NCBI RefSeq assembly: GCF_900105245.1
Contig: NZ_FNSZ01000001.1
Location: 6,136,001 to 6,200,000 of the forward strand
Reading direction: 5' to 3'
Length of the DNA stretch: 64,000 nucleotides
DNA from: Streptomyces sp. 1222.5
GTDB taxonomy: Bacteria; Actinomycetota; Actinomycetes; Streptomycetales; Streptomycetaceae
A program made the translations under genes and the position numbers. How positions within the stretch are numbered: position 1 is the stretch's first letter; the number at the start of each line of letters is the position of its first letter. Under the pieces are notes generated by a model. The model did not search any database and was not told the origin of the DNA. It was given only the letters and a program-made list of their open reading frames with translations. This document shows positions 26,037 through 35,152 of the stretch, piece by piece.

Positions 26037-27845
26037 TTACAGGCCGAGCTCGACCTCGAACTCGCCCGCCTCCAGGATCGCCTTGACCGCCGTCAGGTAA
26101 CGGGCCGCGTCGGCGCCGTCCACCAGGCGGTGGTCGTAGGAGAGGGTCAGGTAGGTCATGTCGCGAACGCCGATGACCGTGCCCTCCTCGGTCTCGATGA
26201 CGGCCGGACGCTTGACCGTGGCACCGATGCCGAGGATCGCGACCTGGCCCGGCGGCACGATGATCGTGTCGAACAGCGCGCCGCGCGAACCGGTGTTGGA
26301 GATGGTGAAGGTCGCGCCGGACAGCTCGTCCGGAGTGATCTTGTTGGCGCGGACCTTGCCGGCCAGCTCCGCCGTGGCCTTGGCGATGCCCGCGATGTTG
26401 AGGTCGCCGGCGTGCTTGATGACCGGGGTCATCAGGCCCTTCTCGGAGTCCACCGCGATTCCGACGTTCTCGGAGTCGAAGTAGGTGATCGTGCCCTCGG
26501 CCTCGTTGATCTTGGCGTTGATGACCGGGTGGGCCTTCAGCGCCTGGGCCGCCGCCTTCACGAAGAACGGCATCGGGGAGAGCTTGACGCCCTCGCGCGC
26601 GGCGAAGGAGTCCTTGGCCTGGGCGCGCAGGCGCATCAGGCGGGTGACGTCGACCTCGACGACCGACGACAGCTGGGCCTGCTCGTGCAGGGCCTTGACC
26701 ATGTTGTCGCCGATGACCTTGCGGATGCGTGGCATCTTGACGGTCTGGCCGCGCAGCGGGGAGACCTCCAGCGCGGGCGCCTTCTTGGCGGCCGGGGCAG
26801 CGGCGGCGGCCGGCGCCGGGGCGGCGGCGGCCTTCGCGGCCTCGGCGGCGGCGAGGACGTCCTGCTTGCGGATGCGGCCGCCGACACCGGTGCCCTTGAC
26901 GCCGGCCAGGTCGACGCCGTTCTCGGCGGCGAGCTTGCGCACCAGCGGGGTGACGTACGCGCCCTCGTCCGTCGCCTGGGTGGCGGTCGGGGAGGAGGGA
27001 GCGCTGGCCGGGGTGACCGGAGCCGGAGCCGGAGCCGCGGGCTGGACCGGAGCCGGGGCTGCGGCGGCGGGCGCGGCCGGAGCGGCGGGGGCCGGAGCCG
27101 GAGCGGCCGGGGCCGGAGCGGCCGGAGCCGCGGGGACGGCCGGGGCTGCGGCGGCGGGCGCCGGGGCGGCCGGGGCCGGAGCGGCGGCCGGCGCGGCACC
27201 GGGGGCGCCGATGACGGCGAGCTTGGCGCCGACCTCGGCGGTCTCGTCCTCACCGACGACGATCTCGAGCAGCACGCCCGAGGTCGGCGCGGGGATCTCG
27301 GTGTCGACCTTGTCCGTGGAGACCTCGAGCAGCGGCTCGTCGGCCTCGACGGAGTCGCCCACCGACTTCAGCCAGCGGGTGACGGTGCCCTCGGTGACGG
27401 ACTCTCCGAGCGCGGGCAGGACCACGTCGGTGCCCTCCGCGGAACCACCGCCGGAGGCGGCCTCCGCGGTCGGGGCCGGCGCGGGGGCGGCCTGCTCGGT
27501 GGACGGGGCGGCCGGGACGGACTCGGCGGCCGGAGCCGGAGCGGCCTCGGCGGCGGGGGCCGGAGCGGCCTCGGCGGCGGGGGCCGGAGCGGCCGCGGGG
27601 GCACCGGTGCCGTCGTCGATGACGGCCAGCTCGGCGCCGACCTCGACGGTCTCGTCCTCGGCGACCTTGATGGAGGCCAGCACGCCGGCGGCGGGCGAGG
27701 GGATCTCGGTGTCGACCTTGTCGGTCGAGACCTCGAGCAGCGGCTCGTCGGCCTCGACGCGCTCGCCCTCGGCCTTCAGCCAGCGGGTGACAGTGCCCTC
27801 GGTGACGCTCTCGCCGAGCGCCGGAAGGGTTACGGAAACCGCCAT
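26037..27845 (-). CDS. sucB: Dihydrolipoyl succinyltransferase (2-oxoacid dehydrogenase E2) with two lipoyl domains
   Basis: E2 core of the 2-oxoglutarate dehydrogenase complex; the related pyruvate complex may use the same type of subunit in actinobacteria. The 602-residue protein has two nearly identical lipoyl domains (each with [17 protein letters not shown], lysine lipoylated, about residues 35-52 and 165-182). Alanine/proline-rich flexible linkers join them, followed by a peripheral subunit-binding domain ([17 protein letters not shown], about 295-330) and a catalytic domain ending in [17 protein letters not shown] with the HRxxDG active site. The lipoyl domains are substrates for the lipB and lipA products. 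lpdA lies upstream. Confidence 0.95.
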   Translation of the reverse strand: MAVSVTLPALGESVTEGTVTRWLKAEGERVEADEPLLEVSTDKVDTEIPSPAAGVLASIKVAEDETVEVGAELAVIDDGTGAPAAAPAPAAEAAPAPAAEAAPAPAAESVPAAPSTEQAAPAPAPTAEAASGGGSAEGTDVVLPALGESVTEGTVTRWLKSVGDSVEADEPLLEVSTDKVDTEIPAPTSGVLLEIVVGEDETAEVGAKLAVIGAPGAAPAAAPAPAAPAPAAAAPAVPAAPAAPAPAAPAPAPAAPAAPAAAAPAPVQPAAPAPAPVTPASAPSSPTATQATDEGAYVTPLVRKLAAENGVDLAGVKGTGVGGRIRKQDVLAAAEAAKAAAAPAPAAAAAPAAKKAPALEVSPLRGQTVKMPRIRKVIGDNMVKALHEQAQLSSVVEVDVTRLMRLRAQAKDSFAAREGVKLSPMPFFVKAAAQALKAHPVINAKINEAEGTITYFDSENVGIAVDSEKGLMTPVIKHAGDLNIAGIAKATAELAGKVRANKITPDELSGATFTISNTGSRGALFDTIIVPPGQVAILGIGATVKRPAVIETEEGTVIGVRDMTYLTLSYDHRLVDGADAARYLTAVKAILEAGEFEVELGL

Positions 27846-27906
27846 GGTTTCGGTTGCTCCTTACGAATTGCGGAAGTCTGTGTCGTCGCGCCCGTTGACC
27901 GAAGGC

Positions 27907-29295
27907 TCAGTCGTGGGAGTGCAGCGGCTTGCCGGCCAGCGCCAGGTGGGCCTCGCCGAGCGCCTCGTTCTGCGTCGGGTGGGCGTGGACGAGCTGGGCC
28001 ACCTCGGCCGGCAGCGCCTCCCAGTTGTAGATCAGCTGGGCCTCGCCGACCTGCTCGCCCATGCGGTCGCCGACCATGTGGACGCCGACCACGGCACCGT
28101 CCTTCACCTGGACGAGCTTGATCTCGCCCGAGGTGTTGAGGATCTTGCTCTTGCCGTTGCCCGCCAGGTTGTACTTCAGAGCGACGACCTTGTCCGCGCC
28201 GTAGATCTCCTTGGCCTTGGCCTCGGTGATACCCACGGAGGCGACCTCCGGGTGGCAGTACGTCACCCGCGGGACACCGTCGTAGTCGATCGGGACGGTC
28301 TTGAGACCGGCCAGACGCTCCGCCACCAGGATGCCCTCGGCGAAGCCGACGTGCGCGAGCTGGAGGGTCGGGACGAGGTCACCGACGGCGGAGATGGTCG
28401 GAACGTTGGTGCGCATGTACTCGTCGACCAGGACGTAGCCCCGGTCCATGGCGACACCCTGCTCCTCGTAGCCGAGGCCCTGGGAGACCGGACCGCGGCC
28501 GACGGCGACGAGCAGGACCTCGGCCTCGAACTCCTTGCCGTCGGCGAGGGTGACCTTGACGCCGTCCTGGGTGTACTCGGCCTTCTGGAAGAAGGTGCCC
28601 AGGTTGAACTTGATCCCGCGCTTGCGGAACGCGCGCTCGAGGAGCTTCGAGCTGTTCTCGTCCTCGACCGGGACGAGGTGCTTCAGACCCTCGACGACCG
28701 TGACGTCCGAGCCGAAGGACTTCCACGCCGAGGCGAACTCGACGCCGATGACACCGCCGCCCAGGATGATCGCGGACTTGGGCACGCGGTCCAGGACGAG
28801 GGCGTGGTCGGAGGAGATGATGCGGTCGCCGTCGATCTCCAGGCCCGGCAGCGACTTCGGCACGGAGCCGGTCGCCAGCAGGACGTGGCGGCCCTGGATC
28901 CGCTGCCCGTTCACGTCGACCGAGGTGGGGGAGGACAGCCGGCCCTCGCCCTCGATGTACGTCACCTTGCGGGAGGCGACGAGACCCTGGAGGCCCTTGT
29001 ACAGGCCGGAGATCACGCCGTCCTTGTACTTGTGGACGCCCGCGATGTCGATGCCCTCGAAGGTGGCCTTGACGCCGAACTGCTCGCTCTCGCGGGCCTG
29101 GTCGGCGATCTCGCCCGCGTGCAGCAGGGCCTTGGTGGGGATGCAACCCCGGTGCAGGCAGGTGCCGCCGACCTTGTCCTTCTCGATCAGGGCGACGTCC
29201 AGGCCCAGCTGCGCCCCGCGCAGGGCCGCGGCGTAACCACCGCTACCACCGCCGAGGATCACTAGGTCGAAAACGGTGCTGGCGTCGTTCGCCAC
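27907..29295 (-). CDS. lpdA: Dihydrolipoyl dehydrogenase (E3)
   Basis: Reoxidises dihydrolipoyl groups of the E2 proteins using FAD and NAD. The 462-residue protein has the N-terminal FAD motif LVILGGGSGGYAAA, the redox disulfide GGTCLHRGCIPTKAL, the NAD-binding motif ILGGGVIGVEFASA and the C-terminal catalytic HAHPTQNEALGEA. The GTG start at 29295 is chosen because GGAGG lies 7 nt upstream; longer in-frame versions run through the region in front of the gene. sucB follows after 61 nt and is probably co-transcribed. Confidence 0.96.
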   Translation of the reverse strand: MANDASTVFDLVILGGGSGGYAAALRGAQLGLDVALIEKDKVGGTCLHRGCIPTKALLHAGEIADQARESEQFGVKATFEGIDIAGVHKYKDGVISGLYKGLQGLVASRKVTYIEGEGRLSSPTSVDVNGQRIQGRHVLLATGSVPKSLPGLEIDGDRIISSDHALVLDRVPKSAIILGGGVIGVEFASAWKSFGSDVTVVEGLKHLVPVEDENSSKLLERAFRKRGIKFNLGTFFQKAEYTQDGVKVTLADGKEFEAEVLLVAVGRGPVSQGLGYEEQGVAMDRGYVLVDEYMRTNVPTISAVGDLVPTLQLAHVGFAEGILVAERLAGLKTVPIDYDGVPRVTYCHPEVASVGITEAKAKEIYGADKVVALKYNLAGNGKSKILNTSGEIKLVQVKDGAVVGVHMVGDRMGEQVGEAQLIYNWEALPAEVAQLVHAHPTQNEALGEAHLALAGKPLHSHD

Positions 29296-29495
29296 GTCAC
29301 GTCCTCCATGCATGTGCGCCTTGCGCCGGTCGTCACTGACCGGCGGGCGGCTGGTGTCCGGCCGCTTGATGCTTCGGCCCTTCGGTGGGGCCCTGTCCTG
29401 CCGGGCTCCATCTTTGCACTTGTTCGAGGCGAACGAGACGCGGGGCCTGAGTGTGAGACACCCCACGTACCGCGGAAAACGGGGGGCGTGCGCGG

Positions 29496-29536
29496 ACAGG
29501 GGCGCGGAGCTGCGTGAACAGCCCCCGCGCCCCTGT
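29496..29536 (-). terminator. Hairpin after pepA
   Basis: Perfect 12-bp arms (29496-29507 and 29525-29536) built on GGGGCGCGG, 40 nt beyond the pepA stop and 200 nt upstream of lpdA. The core resembles the GGGGCGCGG-type hairpins common between Streptomyces genes. Confidence 0.7.
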
Positions 29537-29575
29537 ACGTGGCGGTACCGCGGAGCGGACCTGCCGCCGGGCGGC

Positions 29576-31120
29576 TCAGCCCAGGTCGCCCGCGGCGGTC
29601 AGCTCGGCGAGACGGACCAGGGTGCGCACGGCGGAACCCGTGCCGCCCTTGGGCGTGTAGCCGAAGGGGCCGCCCTCGTTGAACGCCGGGCCGGCGATGT
29701 CGAGGTGCGCCCAGGTGATGCCCTCGCCCACGAACTCGCGCAGGAACAGGCCGGCGACGAGGCCGCCGCCCATCCGCTCGCCCATGTTCGCGATGTCGGC
29801 GACGGAGGACTCCATGCCCTTGCGCAGGTGCTCCGGCAGCGGCATCGGCCACGCCGGCTCGCCGACCTCGTCGGCCGCCTCGTGCAGCGCGGTGCGGAAC
29901 GCGTCGTCGTTGGCCATCACGCCGAACGTCCGGCTGCCCAGTGCCAGCATCATGGCGCCGGTCAGCGTGGCGACGTCCACGATCGCGTCCGGGCTCTCCA
30001 GCGAGGCCGCCCACAGCGCGTCGGCGAGGACGAGCCGGCCCTCGGCGTCGGTGTTGAGGACCTCGACGGTCTTGCCGCTGTACATGCGCAGCACGTCACC
30101 AGGGCGCACGGCCGAGCCGGACGGCATGTTCTCGGCCAGCGCCAGCCAGCCGGTGACGTTGACCTCCAGGCCGAGCCGCGCGGCGGCGACGACGGCGGCG
30201 AACACGGCGGCGGCGCCGCTCATGTCGCACTTCATCGTCTCGTTGTGCCCGGCCGGCTTCAGCGAGATGCCGCCCGAGTCGTAGGTGATGCCCTTGCCGA
30301 CGTAGGCGAGGTGCTTCTCCGCCTTGGGGTGCGTGTACGTCAGCTTCACCAGGCGCGGGGTCGCGGCCGAGCCGCCGCCCACGCCGAGGATGCCGCCGTA
30401 GCCGCCACGGGTCAGCGCCTTGTCGTCGAGCACCTGCACCTTGATGCCGTGCTCCTTGGCCGCGGCCTGCGCGATGCCGGCGAAGATCGCGGGGGTGAGG
30501 TCGTTCGGCGGCATGTTGATCAGGTCGCGGGCGCGGTTCAGCTCCTCGGAGACCGCGACGGCGCGGGCGACGGCCCCCTTGTGGGCGGCGTCGCGCGGCT
30601 TGCCGCCGAGCAGCGTGGCCTCGGCGAGCGGCGCCTTGCCGTTCTTGGCCCGGGCGCCCTTCGCCTGGCCGCCGTTCTCCTTGTAGGTGTCGAAGGAGTA
30701 CGCGCCGAGCAGGACGCCCTCGCCGATCGCCTCGACGGCGCCGGGGCTGTCGACGGGCAGCGCGAACGCGGCCTTCCTGGAGCCGGTGAGCGCGCGGGCC
30801 GCCACGCCGGCGGCCCGGCGCAGCGCCTCCGCCGCGTAGCCGGTGTCCTCGTCCTTGGTGCCGGGCTCCGCGCCCAGGCCCACCGCCACCACGAGCGGTG
30901 CCTTGAAGCCGGCCGGGGCGGGCAGCTTCGTCAGCTCGCCCTCGGCACCCGAGGCGCCGAGGGTCTCCAGGACGGCGGCCAGCTTGCCGTCGTACGCCTT
31001 GTCCACGGCTTCTGCGCCCGGCGCGACGACGGGGCCCTCGGCGCCCTTGGCGACACCGATCACGATCGCGTCGGCCCGCAGGCCGGGCGCCGCGGCGGTG
31101 CTGAGAGTCAGAGCAGTCAC
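29576..31120 (-). CDS. pepA: Leucyl aminopeptidase (peptidase M17)
   Basis: A cytoplasmic metallo-aminopeptidase of 514 residues. The metal and substrate motifs are clear: GKGITYDSGGISLKP and the family signature NTDAEGRLVLAD, with metal-ligand aspartates and glutamate. The N-terminal domain (about 1-170) is the less conserved M17 macro-like domain. The GTG start at 31120 marks where similarity to the family begins; the Shine-Dalgarno there is weak. It is upstream of lpdA on the same strand but separated by a hairpin. Confidence 0.93.
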   Translation of the reverse strand: MTALTLSTAAAPGLRADAIVIGVAKGAEGPVVAPGAEAVDKAYDGKLAAVLETLGASGAEGELTKLPAPAGFKAPLVVAVGLGAEPGTKDEDTGYAAEALRRAAGVAARALTGSRKAAFALPVDSPGAVEAIGEGVLLGAYSFDTYKENGGQAKGARAKNGKAPLAEATLLGGKPRDAAHKGAVARAVAVSEELNRARDLINMPPNDLTPAIFAGIAQAAAKEHGIKVQVLDDKALTRGGYGGILGVGGGSAATPRLVKLTYTHPKAEKHLAYVGKGITYDSGGISLKPAGHNETMKCDMSGAAAVFAAVVAAARLGLEVNVTGWLALAENMPSGSAVRPGDVLRMYSGKTVEVLNTDAEGRLVLADALWAASLESPDAIVDVATLTGAMMLALGSRTFGVMANDDAFRTALHEAADEVGEPAWPMPLPEHLRKGMESSVADIANMGERMGGGLVAGLFLREFVGEGITWAHLDIAGPAFNEGGPFGYTPKGGTGSAVRTLVRLAELTAAGDLG

Positions 31121-31473
31121 GGTGGTGAATTCTCGCTTCCGATGTGAAGTTGCTGTGGCCGAATGGGGGTGGGTCGACCGGGCCCGAGAGCCGACCCTAG
31201 GCCCAGGCCCGGGGACAGGTGGCAACCGGGGCCTTCACCCTGTCGGCGAACACCCGGGACGAGACTACGCGCGTGCGCGCGTTCGCTCATTCCTGCGGGT
31301 GTTCACCTGTGCGTGGCGTCATGGCCATTTCCGCCCCCTGGGAGTCGGTGACCTGAGCCACACTCGTCGGGTTCCGGCGGGCCGTCTGCCCGCCGATTCG
31401 CGAGATTTCCACTGATCCTACGCAAATCCGTCATGTATCGGGTGTGGGGATCTTCTGGGGGGAGGAACCAGAC
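31121..31473. other. Divergent intergenic region between pepA and the polysaccharide deacetylase gene
   Basis: This 353-bp stretch has no convincing gene. It contains a nested inverted repeat: ACAGGTG (31215-31221) and GAACACCCG (31248-31256) pair with CGGGTGTTC (31296-31304) and the overlapping CACCTGT (31304-31310). The region must hold promoters for both genes; I could not place a -10/-35 pair with confidence. Confidence 0.45.
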
Positions 31474-33510
31474 ATGGCTCATAGGGCGCACCGCTGGAGA
31501 GCGGCCGGCGTCACCGCGACGGCCGCGGGGCTCATCACGCTGGGACTGGCCGCGCCGGGCGCGTCGGCCGCGACCGACCCGCGCATCGACCTGAGGGTCC
31601 TGGTCGTCGACGACGGCGCGGGACCGGTCGGCGCGATCACGGCCCAGCTGAAGAGCGAGGGCATCCCGTACACCACCGTCGATCTGGGCGACTCCGGCCG
31701 TCCGACGATCAGCGCCACCTTCCTGAGCGACAGCGTCGGCGGCCGGCCCCGTGCCAAGTTCCAGGGCGTGGTCCTGCCGAACGAGGCCCCGTTCGGGGCG
31801 GGTTCGGCCGAGCAGACGGCTCTGGAGGCGTACGAGAAGACGTACGGCATCCCGCAGCTCGACGCCTACACCTGGGCCCACCCGGAGGTGGGCCTCGACT
31901 ACACCGACAGCAACGGGTACGCCGGATCCCTCGACGGGCGCACGGCCACGGTCAGCACGGCCGGCCGGACGGGCCCGTTCGGGTATCTGCGGGGGGCGTT
32001 CTCGTTCGAGGACAACTCGTCGTCGGTGGACGAGAGTTACGGCTTCGTCGCGCAGCCGCGCACCGGCTTCACCAGTTACGTCGACACGGCCGTGCCCGGG
32101 GGGACCGGCAGCGGCAGCCTGCTCGGCGAGTACGCGCACGACGGCCGCCGCGAGCTGGTGGTGACGTTCGCCTACAACCAGTACCAGCAGCAGTTCCGGC
32201 TGCTGGCCCGCGGCATGGTCGAGTGGCTGACCCAGGGCGTGCACCTGGGCCAGGCCCGCAACTACTTCGCCGTGCACGTGGACGACGTCTTCGCGCCGGA
32301 CGCCCGCTGGGACGCCGAGCGCAACTGCACGCCCGGCGACATCGACTGCGCGGGCGGCGGCGAGGACACCGGGACGCCGATCCGCATGACGGCGGCCGAC
32401 GCCCAGTACGCGGCCTCCTGGCAGCAGAGCCACGGCTTCACCCTGGACATGGTGTTCAACGCGGGCGCCGGCGAGGAGTGGAGGAGCGAGAACGGCGGCA
32501 CGGACGCGCTGACCGACCAGCTGCTGAAGGACAAGGCCAAGTACCGCTGGGTGAACCACACCTACACCCACATGTTCCTCGGCTGCGTCCAGGACACCTC
32601 GACCGTGCCGTGGAGCTGCGCGAAGAACGCCGACGGCTCGACGAAGTGGGTGAGCCGCTCGGACATCTCCGGGGAGGTCGCGGACAACTACACCTGGGCG
32701 CTCCAGCACGGACTGTCCGTCGACCGCGGCGAGCTGGTCACCGGGGAGCACTCCGGTCTGAAGACGCTGCCCCAGCAGCCGCAGGACAACCCCAACCTGG
32801 GTCCCGCGCTCGCCTCCAACGGGGTGAAGTGGACGGCCTCGGACAACTCCCGCGAGTCCGAGCAGCGGACCGTCGGCACCGGCACGCTCACCGTGCCGCG
32901 CTACCCGATGAACGTGTACTACAACGTGGGCACCAAGGCCGAGATGGCCGACGAGTACAACTGGATCTACACGTCCAGGGCGGACGGCGGCAGCGGGATC
33001 TGCGAGGACAACCCGGCCTCGACCTGCCTGTCCCAGCCGCTGGACACGGCCACCGGATTCACCGACGGCATCGTGCCCGCCGAGGCCCACACCGACCTCG
33101 GGCACGTGCTGAGCAACGATCCGCGCCCGCACTACGCCCACCAGTCCAACCTGGCCGAGGACCGCCTCCTCTACCCGGTCCTGGACCGCGTACTGGCCGA
33201 CTACCAGGGGCTGTTCGCCGAGAACACCCCGATCGTCAACCTGCGGCAGAGCGCCATCGGCACCGAGATGCAGAACCGGGCCACGTGGCAGGCCGCGCTC
33301 GACGCCGGCAAGGTCACCGCCTACCGGATCGGGAACACCGTGACCGTCACGGCACCCTCCGGCACCCAGGTCCCGGTGACCGCGCCGGAGGGGACGAAGC
33401 AGCAGCAGGTGCTGGGCACCACCACGTTCGGCACCGCCTACGCCGGGCAGCGCTCGGCCTGGACGGCCCCGGGCCTGCTCCAGTCCGCGCTCACGCTGAA
33501 GCTGGCGTAA
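31474..33510 (+). CDS. Secreted polysaccharide deacetylase-like protein (PelA deacetylase-like)
   Basis: A 678-residue exported protein. The signal peptide covers about residues 1-33 (to GASAA). After a globular N-terminal domain of about 240 residues there is a deacetylase-like (NodB/CE18-type) region: YFAVHVDDVFAPDARW with the aspartate pair, and NHTYTHMFLGC with an H-x3-H metal site. Such enzymes remove acetyl groups from GalNAc or GlcNAc polymers. The ATG at 31474 is chosen over one 30 nt upstream because GGGGGGAGGAA lies directly before it and the signal peptide starts there. It precedes a PelF-like glycosyltransferase and probably modifies the polymer outside the cell. Confidence 0.78.
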   Translation: MAHRAHRWRAAGVTATAAGLITLGLAAPGASAATDPRIDLRVLVVDDGAGPVGAITAQLKSEGIPYTTVDLGDSGRPTISATFLSDSVGGRPRAKFQGVVLPNEAPFGAGSAEQTALEAYEKTYGIPQLDAYTWAHPEVGLDYTDSNGYAGSLDGRTATVSTAGRTGPFGYLRGAFSFEDNSSSVDESYGFVAQPRTGFTSYVDTAVPGGTGSGSLLGEYAHDGRRELVVTFAYNQYQQQFRLLARGMVEWLTQGVHLGQARNYFAVHVDDVFAPDARWDAERNCTPGDIDCAGGGEDTGTPIRMTAADAQYAASWQQSHGFTLDMVFNAGAGEEWRSENGGTDALTDQLLKDKAKYRWVNHTYTHMFLGCVQDTSTVPWSCAKNADGSTKWVSRSDISGEVADNYTWALQHGLSVDRGELVTGEHSGLKTLPQQPQDNPNLGPALASNGVKWTASDNSRESEQRTVGTGTLTVPRYPMNVYYNVGTKAEMADEYNWIYTSRADGGSGICEDNPASTCLSQPLDTATGFTDGIVPAEAHTDLGHVLSNDPRPHYAHQSNLAEDRLLYPVLDRVLADYQGLFAENTPIVNLRQSAIGTEMQNRATWQAALDAGKVTAYRIGNTVTVTAPSGTQVPVTAPEGTKQQQVLGTTTFGTAYAGQRSAWTAPGLLQSALTLKLA

Positions 33511-33532
33511 CGGCGCAACGCCCCGCAGGGGC

Positions 33533-33596
33533 GCGGGGAACCGCGCGATCAACCGCCTCGGACCCGTAGCCGGAGTCGGGGCCCGCGGTTCCCCGC
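33533..33596. terminator. Inverted repeat / Streptomyces-type intergenic hairpin after the deacetylase gene
   Basis: Perfect 13-bp arms GCGGGGAACCGCG (33533-33545) and its complement (33584-33596) enclose a 38-nt loop. The preceding GCCCCGCAGGGGCGCGGGGAA is, from memory, a widespread Streptomyces intergenic sequence. It may terminate or attenuate transcription between the deacetylase and glycosyltransferase genes. Confidence 0.6.
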
Positions 33597-33631
33597 ACGT
33601 CATCCGCGACACAGGGGGGAGTTGCGCAGCG

Positions 33632-35152
33632 ATGCGCACCGGCCGTCACGTCACCATGCTCACCGAAGGCACCTACCCGCACGTCCACGGCGGGGTCAGC
33701 ACCTGGTGCGACCAGCTCGTCAAGGGCATGCCCGAGGTCTCCTTCCATCTCGTCTCGCTCACCGGCAGCGGCCGCGAACCCGTCACCTGGGAGCTGCCGC
33801 CGAACGTCCGCCGGCACACCACCGTGCCCACCTGGGGCCCGCGCCCCGGCCGCGCCCGTGCCCCGCACGGCAGGGACCGGCGCCGCTTCACCGACGCCTA
33901 CGAGCGTCTCCTGCTGTCCTTCCTCGACCCCGAGGCGCGCTGCGACTTCGGCGAGGCGCTGTACGAACTGGCCGCCGTCGCCCGCGAGGGACGGCTGTCC
34001 GCGGCCCTGCGCACCGAGTCCGCGCTGCGCTCGCTCCAGTGGATCTGGACGATGCCGCACCTGCCGACGGCCGCGGCCGGGCCCACCGTGCACGACGCCC
34101 TGACCGCCACCGACCTGCTGGAGCACGCCCTGCGCCCGCTGGGGGTGCGCATCCCCGTGGACTCGGTGGCCCATGCCGTCAGCAGCGGCCTGGCGACCCT
34201 GCCCGCGCTCGCCGCGCACCGCCTCGACGGGGTGCCGTTCCTGCTCACCGAACACGGCATCTACCTGCGCGAGCGCTACCTGGGACAGCGGGGCGGCGGT
34301 CACCGCTGGCCCGTGAAGGCGTTCCTGCTGGGCTTCTACCGCGAACTCAACTCGCTCGGCTACCGCGCGGCCGACCTGATCACGCCGTGCAACCAGTACA
34401 ACCGCCGCTGGGAGGAGCGCGGCGGCGCCGACGCCGGCCGCATCCGCACGGTCTACAACGGCGTCGACCCGCACGCCTTCCCGCACGCCGGTCCCGAACC
34501 CGCCGTACCGACCCTCACCTGGTGCGGACGCGTCGACCCCATCAAGGACCTGGAGACCCTGCTGCGCGCCTACGCCGCCGTCCGCGCCGAACTCCCCGAG
34601 ACCCGGCTCAGGCTCTTCGGGCCGGTCCCGCCCGGCGGCGAGGAGTACCGCACCCTCCTGGAGAAGCTCGCCGCGGAACTCGGTGTCGCCGACGGCCTCA
34701 CGTTCGAGGGCCTTGTCACCGAGGTCTGGCGTGCCTACGCGGCCGGTCACGTGGTGATGCTGTCCTCCATATCCGAGGGCTTCCCGTTCTCCCTCATCGA
34801 GGCCATGTCCTGCGGCCGTACGACGGTCTCCACGGACGTCGGCGGGGTCCGCGAGGCCGTCGGCGACACCGGGCTGGTCGTGCCGCCCCGCGAACCGGAG
34901 AAGATGGCCGCCGCCGCGCTCTCCCTCCTCCGGGACGACGAACGGCGCCGGGAACTCGGCGAGTCGGCACGACAGCGGGTCATCGACCGGTTCACCCTGC
35001 GCCGCTCGGTCGACAATTTCCGCACCATCTACCAGGAACTCGCGGGCCTGCCCGAGCGGTACGAGCCCGCGGTCGAGACGGTGGCCGACTGGACCGCGGA
35101 GCTGCACGACCCGTGGTACGCGGCCGTCGCGGCGGACGGGAGCGACCGGTGA
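33632..35152 (+). CDS. PelF-like GT4 glycosyltransferase
   Basis: A 506-residue cytoplasmic glycosyltransferase. The N-terminal ~200 residues match the DUF3492 domain typical of PelF (MLTEGTYPHVHGGVSTWCDQL, later LLTEHGIYLRERYLG). The C-terminal half is a GT4 domain with GRVDPIKDLETLL, SISEGFPFSLIEAMSCG and a nucleotide-sugar-binding glutamate. PelF polymerises a UDP-N-acetylhexosamine-based polysaccharide, so a similar amino-sugar polymer is inferred. A GGGGGAG lies about 11 nt upstream. Its stop overlaps the next gene's GTG by 4 nt, so the two are translationally coupled. Confidence 0.85.
   Translation: MRTGRHVTMLTEGTYPHVHGGVSTWCDQLVKGMPEVSFHLVSLTGSGREPVTWELPPNVRRHTTVPTWGPRPGRARAPHGRDRRRFTDAYERLLLSFLDPEARCDFGEALYELAAVAREGRLSAALRTESALRSLQWIWTMPHLPTAAAGPTVHDALTATDLLEHALRPLGVRIPVDSVAHAVSSGLATLPALAAHRLDGVPFLLTEHGIYLRERYLGQRGGGHRWPVKAFLLGFYRELNSLGYRAADLITPCNQYNRRWEERGGADAGRIRTVYNGVDPHAFPHAGPEPAVPTLTWCGRVDPIKDLETLLRAYAAVRAELPETRLRLFGPVPPGGEEYRTLLEKLAAELGVADGLTFEGLVTEVWRAYAAGHVVMLSSISEGFPFSLIEAMSCGRTTVSTDVGGVREAVGDTGLVVPPREPEKMAAAALSLLRDDERRRELGESARQRVIDRFTLRRSVDNFRTIYQELAGLPERYEPAVETVADWTAELHDPWYAAVAADGSDR

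Noticed and set aside
26750-27610. Long + strand open frames opposite sucB rich in alanine, glycine and arginine
   Set aside because: They are antisense readings of the alanine/proline linkers and lipoyl domains of sucB; high GC removes stop codons.
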